A stretch of 64,000 nucleotides of DNA from assembly GCF_034479555.1 (NCBI RefSeq), contig NZ_CP140151.1, positions 1,364,001 through 1,428,000 on the forward strand, given 5' to 3'. Position 1 is the stretch's first letter; each line of letters begins with the position of its first letter. The DNA is from Chromohalobacter canadensis (lineage in GTDB: Bacteria > Pseudomonadota > Gammaproteobacteria > Pseudomonadales > Halomonadaceae). The notes beneath the pieces were generated by a model that saw only the letters and a list, made by a program, of their open reading frames with translations, made no database searches and was not told where the DNA came from. Both the position numbers and the translations under genes were made by a program. Shown here piece by piece: positions 61,182 to 64,000 of the stretch.

Positions 61182-61209
61182 CATGAAAGAAAAAATAGAT
61201 CGTGGCGCT

Positions 61210-62160
61210 TTAGCACACGTCAGCCATGATCTTTTCAAGCTTAGCGAGAAGACGCATGGTAGGAAGGCAATGCGAAAATGTCGCTTCCGGAACACGGCAT
61301 TCGCGAATGGCGGCGATGAATTCGGCATCCTGTTCCTGAAACCCCACCCCCTCAAGAGTCATCACCTCCCCTTGATAATCCTTCAGCTCATCGCGATAGG
61401 CCATCAGCGTGTTTTCTTCGCCTATATAGCGATAAAATCCGCCGAAAGGCCCATGGTTGTTAAAAGAAAGCGTCAAGGTCGCCAGAGTCTCATTGCGTGA
61501 TTTCAAGCCAATGTTCATATCCATGGCAATCCCCAGCTCGGGATGAATCGGCCCTCTTCCACCCCAGACTTTCAAATCGAAATCGTCCAGCAACCACGCA
61601 AACAGGTCTACGCTATGGCAAGCATGATGCCACAGCAAATGGTCCGTCCAGCCGCGTGGCTCGCCTTGCATATTGAGGTTTTCGCGACGCAGGAAATACG
61701 TCTCGCTCACCAGATGCTGCAGGTGGAACTCTCCCGTTCGTATACGGCGCTTCATTTCGCGATGCGGCGCATTGAAGCGACGCGTATGGGCCACCATAGC
61801 GACGGTATTTGCCTCACGGGCTCGCGCTGTCATGCGCTCGGCATCCGCCAGGTTCAGGCTCATGGGAATTTCGCAGAGGACGTGTTTACCGGCATCGATC
61901 GCTTGCTCGGCCTGGTCGGCATGTAACGGGCTCGGCGTCGCCAGGATCACGGCATCGATCTCGAGCGTCGCCAGCGCTTGCGTATAGTCAGCGCACACAT
62001 GCGGAATATTCCAGTGCTCGGCGAAGCGTCGCGCTCCTTGGGCATCACCTCCTACCACGGCCACGACACGGGCCTCAGGAACGGACGCCAGGGCTTGCAT
62101 ATGAATCCCGGCGATGGCGCCTTCGCCCACCATCAGGATACGTATGGGTGAAGTCATCAT
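61210..62160 (-). CDS. ligC: Gfo/Idh/MocA-family dehydrogenase resembling LigC
   Basis: This 316-residue Rossmann protein has the NAD(P) motif VGEGAIAGIH, CEIPMSLNLADAERM, and a catalytic region HTRRFNAPHREM, EPRGWTDHLLWHHACHSVDL and GPIHPELGIAMDMNIGLKSR. These stretches follow LigC/PmdC, the 4-carboxy-2-hydroxymuconate-6-semialdehyde dehydrogenase of the protocatechuate 4,5-cleavage pathway, rather than generic sugar oxidoreductases (memory, not aligned). No ligAB-type dioxygenase is in the window. GAGGAG lies just before the double ATG (62160/62157). It may handle a meta-cleavage product from elsewhere, or a related hydroxy-semialdehyde. Confidence 0.7.
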   Translation of the reverse strand: MMTSPIRILMVGEGAIAGIHMQALASVPEARVVAVVGGDAQGARRFAEHWNIPHVCADYTQALATLEIDAVILATPSPLHADQAEQAIDAGKHVLCEIPMSLNLADAERMTARAREANTVAMVAHTRRFNAPHREMKRRIRTGEFHLQHLVSETYFLRRENLNMQGEPRGWTDHLLWHHACHSVDLFAWLLDDFDLKVWGGRGPIHPELGIAMDMNIGLKSRNETLATLTLSFNNHGPFGGFYRYIGEENTLMAYRDELKDYQGEVMTLEGVGFQEQDAEFIAAIRECRVPEATFSHCLPTMRLLAKLEKIMADVC

Positions 62161-62246
62161 GGCTCCTCGGCTGCTTTGATTATGCCCATCTCGTTGCCGG
62201 ACATTGCCGCAGGATCGCCATGCTTTGTCTACCTTTCATAAGCGTT

Positions 62247-62289
62247 GCAGCCATGAGCTAGGTATCGGCAAATACCACGTCATGGCTGC
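62247..62289. repeat. Nested inverted repeat between fcs and the LigC-like gene
   Basis: Outer arms GCAGCCATGA and TCATGGCTGC (10 bp, perfect) enclose inner arms GGTAT and ATACC around CGGCAA. No T-run follows on either strand, so it is more likely an operator or RNA-processing structure than a simple terminator. Confidence 0.6.
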
Positions 62290-62364
62290 GTGTTATCAGG
62301 TTTATTCTCGGAGTGCGGATGGCGCATGGCGTCTTGAGCGGCCCGCGTACTGCTCACTTATCGG

Positions 62365-64000
62365 CTAAGAAGCCGGCAGTACCACGCGCGCATCGCGAGG
62401 AGTATCGGCATAGAGTGTCCCGACGAGATCGGCGTAGCGTTCGCGCACCAAGCGCTGATTGACCGACCCCTTGTCGGTCAACTCGCCACGATCGACCGAA
62501 AGCGGCGTATCCAGAATCAGTAGACGTTCCAGACACGTGGAACTCGCCTGCCCTCGACGGCAGGTCGCCAGACGTTGCGCGAACCATTGGTGCAGGGTGG
62601 TATCGTGCGCCAGGTCATGCACTGATGACGTCGCGACGCCTATATGCTGCGCGCATGCGGGGACGTTCAGCACTACTAACCCAGTGAGATAGTCACGGCT
62701 TTCACCGGCGATCACCACGTCTTGCACTAGCGGAGCGAAATGCTCGATGAGCTGCAATCGCAAGATGCCCACATTGACCCAGGTACCGGTCACCAGCTTG
62801 AAGTTCTCGCTCAAGCGACCGTCAAAGATTAACCCACGTTCAGGCTGCTCGGGATCAGCGAGTCGCATCGCATCCCCGGTACAATAATAGCCTTCGTCAT
62901 CGAATGCTTCGGCGGTGCGTTCGGCGTCGCGCCAGTAGCCCGGCGTGACATTGAGTCCTTTGAGGCGCGCTTCCCATTTGTCGTCCGTTGCCACCAGTTT
63001 GAGCGACATCCCCGGCACGGGCCGACCAATCAAGCCCGGCGTACCACTGGCCTCCTCGGTACAGAACGCCAGGCACGCCTCGGTGGATCCAAGCCCCGTC
63101 AGCATGGGCACGGGGCGTCCACGAGTCTGCTCGCCAAAGGTATCCAGCGCCTCGCGCACATGCACCGGCAACACGGCGCCACCGAAGTGCATCATCTCGA
63201 GATTACGGAATAAGGCCGTGCGTAAGGCCTCATCGTCACGCAAATGCTCGACCAGGGCCTCGAAGCCCTTGGGCACGTTGCAATAGAACGTCGGCGAGAC
63301 CTCGCGCAAGTTATCCACCGTGCGCCGCACGCCGTCCGCCGTCGGATTGCCGTCATCGATGTACAGCGAACCCCCGTTATGGATCGTCATGCCCAGGATC
63401 GTGTTGCCGCCGAAGGTATGGTGCCAGGGTAGCCAGTCCACCAGCACCGGCTTGTGGCGGCTCAGGAAATCCAGACGTTTCTCGAGCATGGTCTGGTTGC
63501 TGCACAGCATGCGCTGCGTATTGATCACCGCTTTGGGCATGCCAGTCGAACCCGAGGTGAACAGCAACTTGGCGACGCTATCCGGTGTCACTCGCGCATG
63601 AGCATTATCGACCTCGGCCCGTGCCGGCGTCGCCGCCAGCGTCTCCAGCGACAGCCCCCGATGGCTCGGTAGCGTCGCCACACAGGTCACCTGCTCATCG
63701 CAAACGGCCGTCAGAGCTGCGCCAAAGCGTGCTTCATCGTCGACAAAAATCATCCCCGGCGTCACGAGCTCGACGACATGGCGAAGCTTGACGAAGTCCT
63801 CCGACAACAACGCATACGAGGGCGATACCGGCACATAGGGAATGCCCACATGCATGGCGGCACACGCCAGTAACGCATGATCGATGCCGTTGCCCGACAG
63901 CACCATCAACGGCCGCTCTACCGATAAGCCATGGTCCAGCAACGCTTGTGCCAGGCAGGCCACGCGCGGCATCGCCTCACCGAAGGTCAGCGTCCGCCAG
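62365..64000 (-). CDS. fcs: Feruloyl-CoA synthase / hydroxycinnamate-CoA ligase (5' end outside window)
   Basis: About 545 residues are visible; the frame stays open to the right edge (WRTLTFGEA precedes the first internal ATG at 63972), so the true start lies outside. The AMP-forming motif is LLFTSGSTGMPKAVI, and PWHHTFGGN, the GLGSTEACL adenine region and YYCTGDAMR are present. LSGNGIDHALLACAAMHVGI, TPGYWRDAERTAEAF and the C-terminal TDKGSVNQRLVRERYAD resemble Fcs, which activates ferulate, coumarate and caffeate. The lysine near the C-terminus (DKGS) completes adenylation. It points to hydroxycinnamate breakdown to vanillate and protocatechuate; the hydratase and vanillin genes would lie to the right. 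Confidence 0.85.
   Translation of the reverse strand, partial: WRTLTFGEAMPRVACLAQALLDHGLSVERPLMVLSGNGIDHALLACAAMHVGIPYVPVSPSYALLSEDFVKLRHVVELVTPGMIFVDDEARFGAALTAVCDEQVTCVATLPSHRGLSLETLAATPARAEVDNAHARVTPDSVAKLLFTSGSTGMPKAVINTQRMLCSNQTMLEKRLDFLSRHKPVLVDWLPWHHTFGGNTILGMTIHNGGSLYIDDGNPTADGVRRTVDNLREVSPTFYCNVPKGFEALVEHLRDDEALRTALFRNLEMMHFGGAVLPVHVREALDTFGEQTRGRPVPMLTGLGSTEACLAFCTEEASGTPGLIGRPVPGMSLKLVATDDKWEARLKGLNVTPGYWRDAERTAEAFDDEGYYCTGDAMRLADPEQPERGLIFDGRLSENFKLVTGTWVNVGILRLQLIEHFAPLVQDVVIAGESRDYLTGLVVLNVPACAQHIGVATSSVHDLAHDTTLHQWFAQRLATCRRGQASSTCLERLLILDTPLSVDRGELTDKGSVNQRLVRERYADLVGTLYADTPRDARVVLPAS

Overview
The window looks like a chromosomal segment of a moderately halophilic gammaproteobacterium of the Halomonadaceae (Halomonas/Chromohalobacter type). 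This is inferred from the genome style, TRAP transporters and MipA/DcaP-type porins. It also rests on a catR-catBCA-benAB order that I remember being described for Halomonas organivorans. No rRNA, tRNA, CRISPR array or intact transposase was seen. The window falls into two large blocks.

Block 1 (1-13.8 kb) is a sugar-alcohol module. A leftward operon encodes a zinc dehydrogenase resembling erythritol/L-threitol dehydrogenase (EltD), a DUF2291 protein and a ribose-type ABC importer. A second leftward pair encodes an RpiB-type isomerase and a SorC/EryD-like regulator that ends at a clear terminator. Divergently, a rightward operon encodes a split dihydroxyacetone-kinase-type kinase (DhaK + DhaL), transaldolase, transketolase and a Sad-type aldehyde dehydrogenase. 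Together they fit uptake of a four-carbon polyol, its oxidation to erythrulose, phosphorylation, isomerisation to erythrose-4-phosphate and entry into the pentose phosphate pathway. Related dyads lie in front of both operons.

Block 2 (14-64 kb) is an aromatic-acid catabolic supercluster. In order it holds: a MipA-family porin; a 3-hydroxybenzoate hydroxylase (MobA type) with a TRAP transporter and a gentisate operon under a MarR regulator; salicylate hydroxylase nahG with nahR; benzoate genes benE, benD, benC; a scarred region; a branched-chain-type ABC importer; benBA, catACB and catR; passenger genes (TRIC channel, old yellow enzyme); pobA with its AraC regulator; a redoxin and a PLP dehydratase; pcaGH and pcaQ; a TRAP transporter; pcaL (PcaD-PcaC fusion), pcaF, pcaJ, pcaI; pcaB and pcaR; a DcaP-like porin; a LigC-like dehydrogenase; and the start-truncated feruloyl-CoA synthase at the right edge. 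Benzoate and salicylate feed catechol, 4-hydroxybenzoate and probably ferulate feed protocatechuate, and both ortho-cleavage branches share pcaL-pcaF-pcaIJ because no catD/catIJ is present here.

The most unusual part is 29.1-36.4 kb. The ben operon is split between benB and benC. The left scar carries a second, truncated benB whose last ~290 bp are nearly identical to the intact copy, fused to the first codons of a catB copy, a conserved catB-catR control region (ATAC-N7-GTAT) and a decayed catR copy. A second LysR tail and an IS30-family transposase remnant lie next to it. This suggests an old duplication of the cat-ben cluster, collapsed by deletion and separated by an inserted ABC transporter, with the copied cat promoter now placed to drive benCD. 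Other regulatory signals found are a 25-bp element shared by mobA and dctP, and 15-bp PcaR-like dyads in front of pcaI, pcaB/pcaR and the DcaP-like porin.
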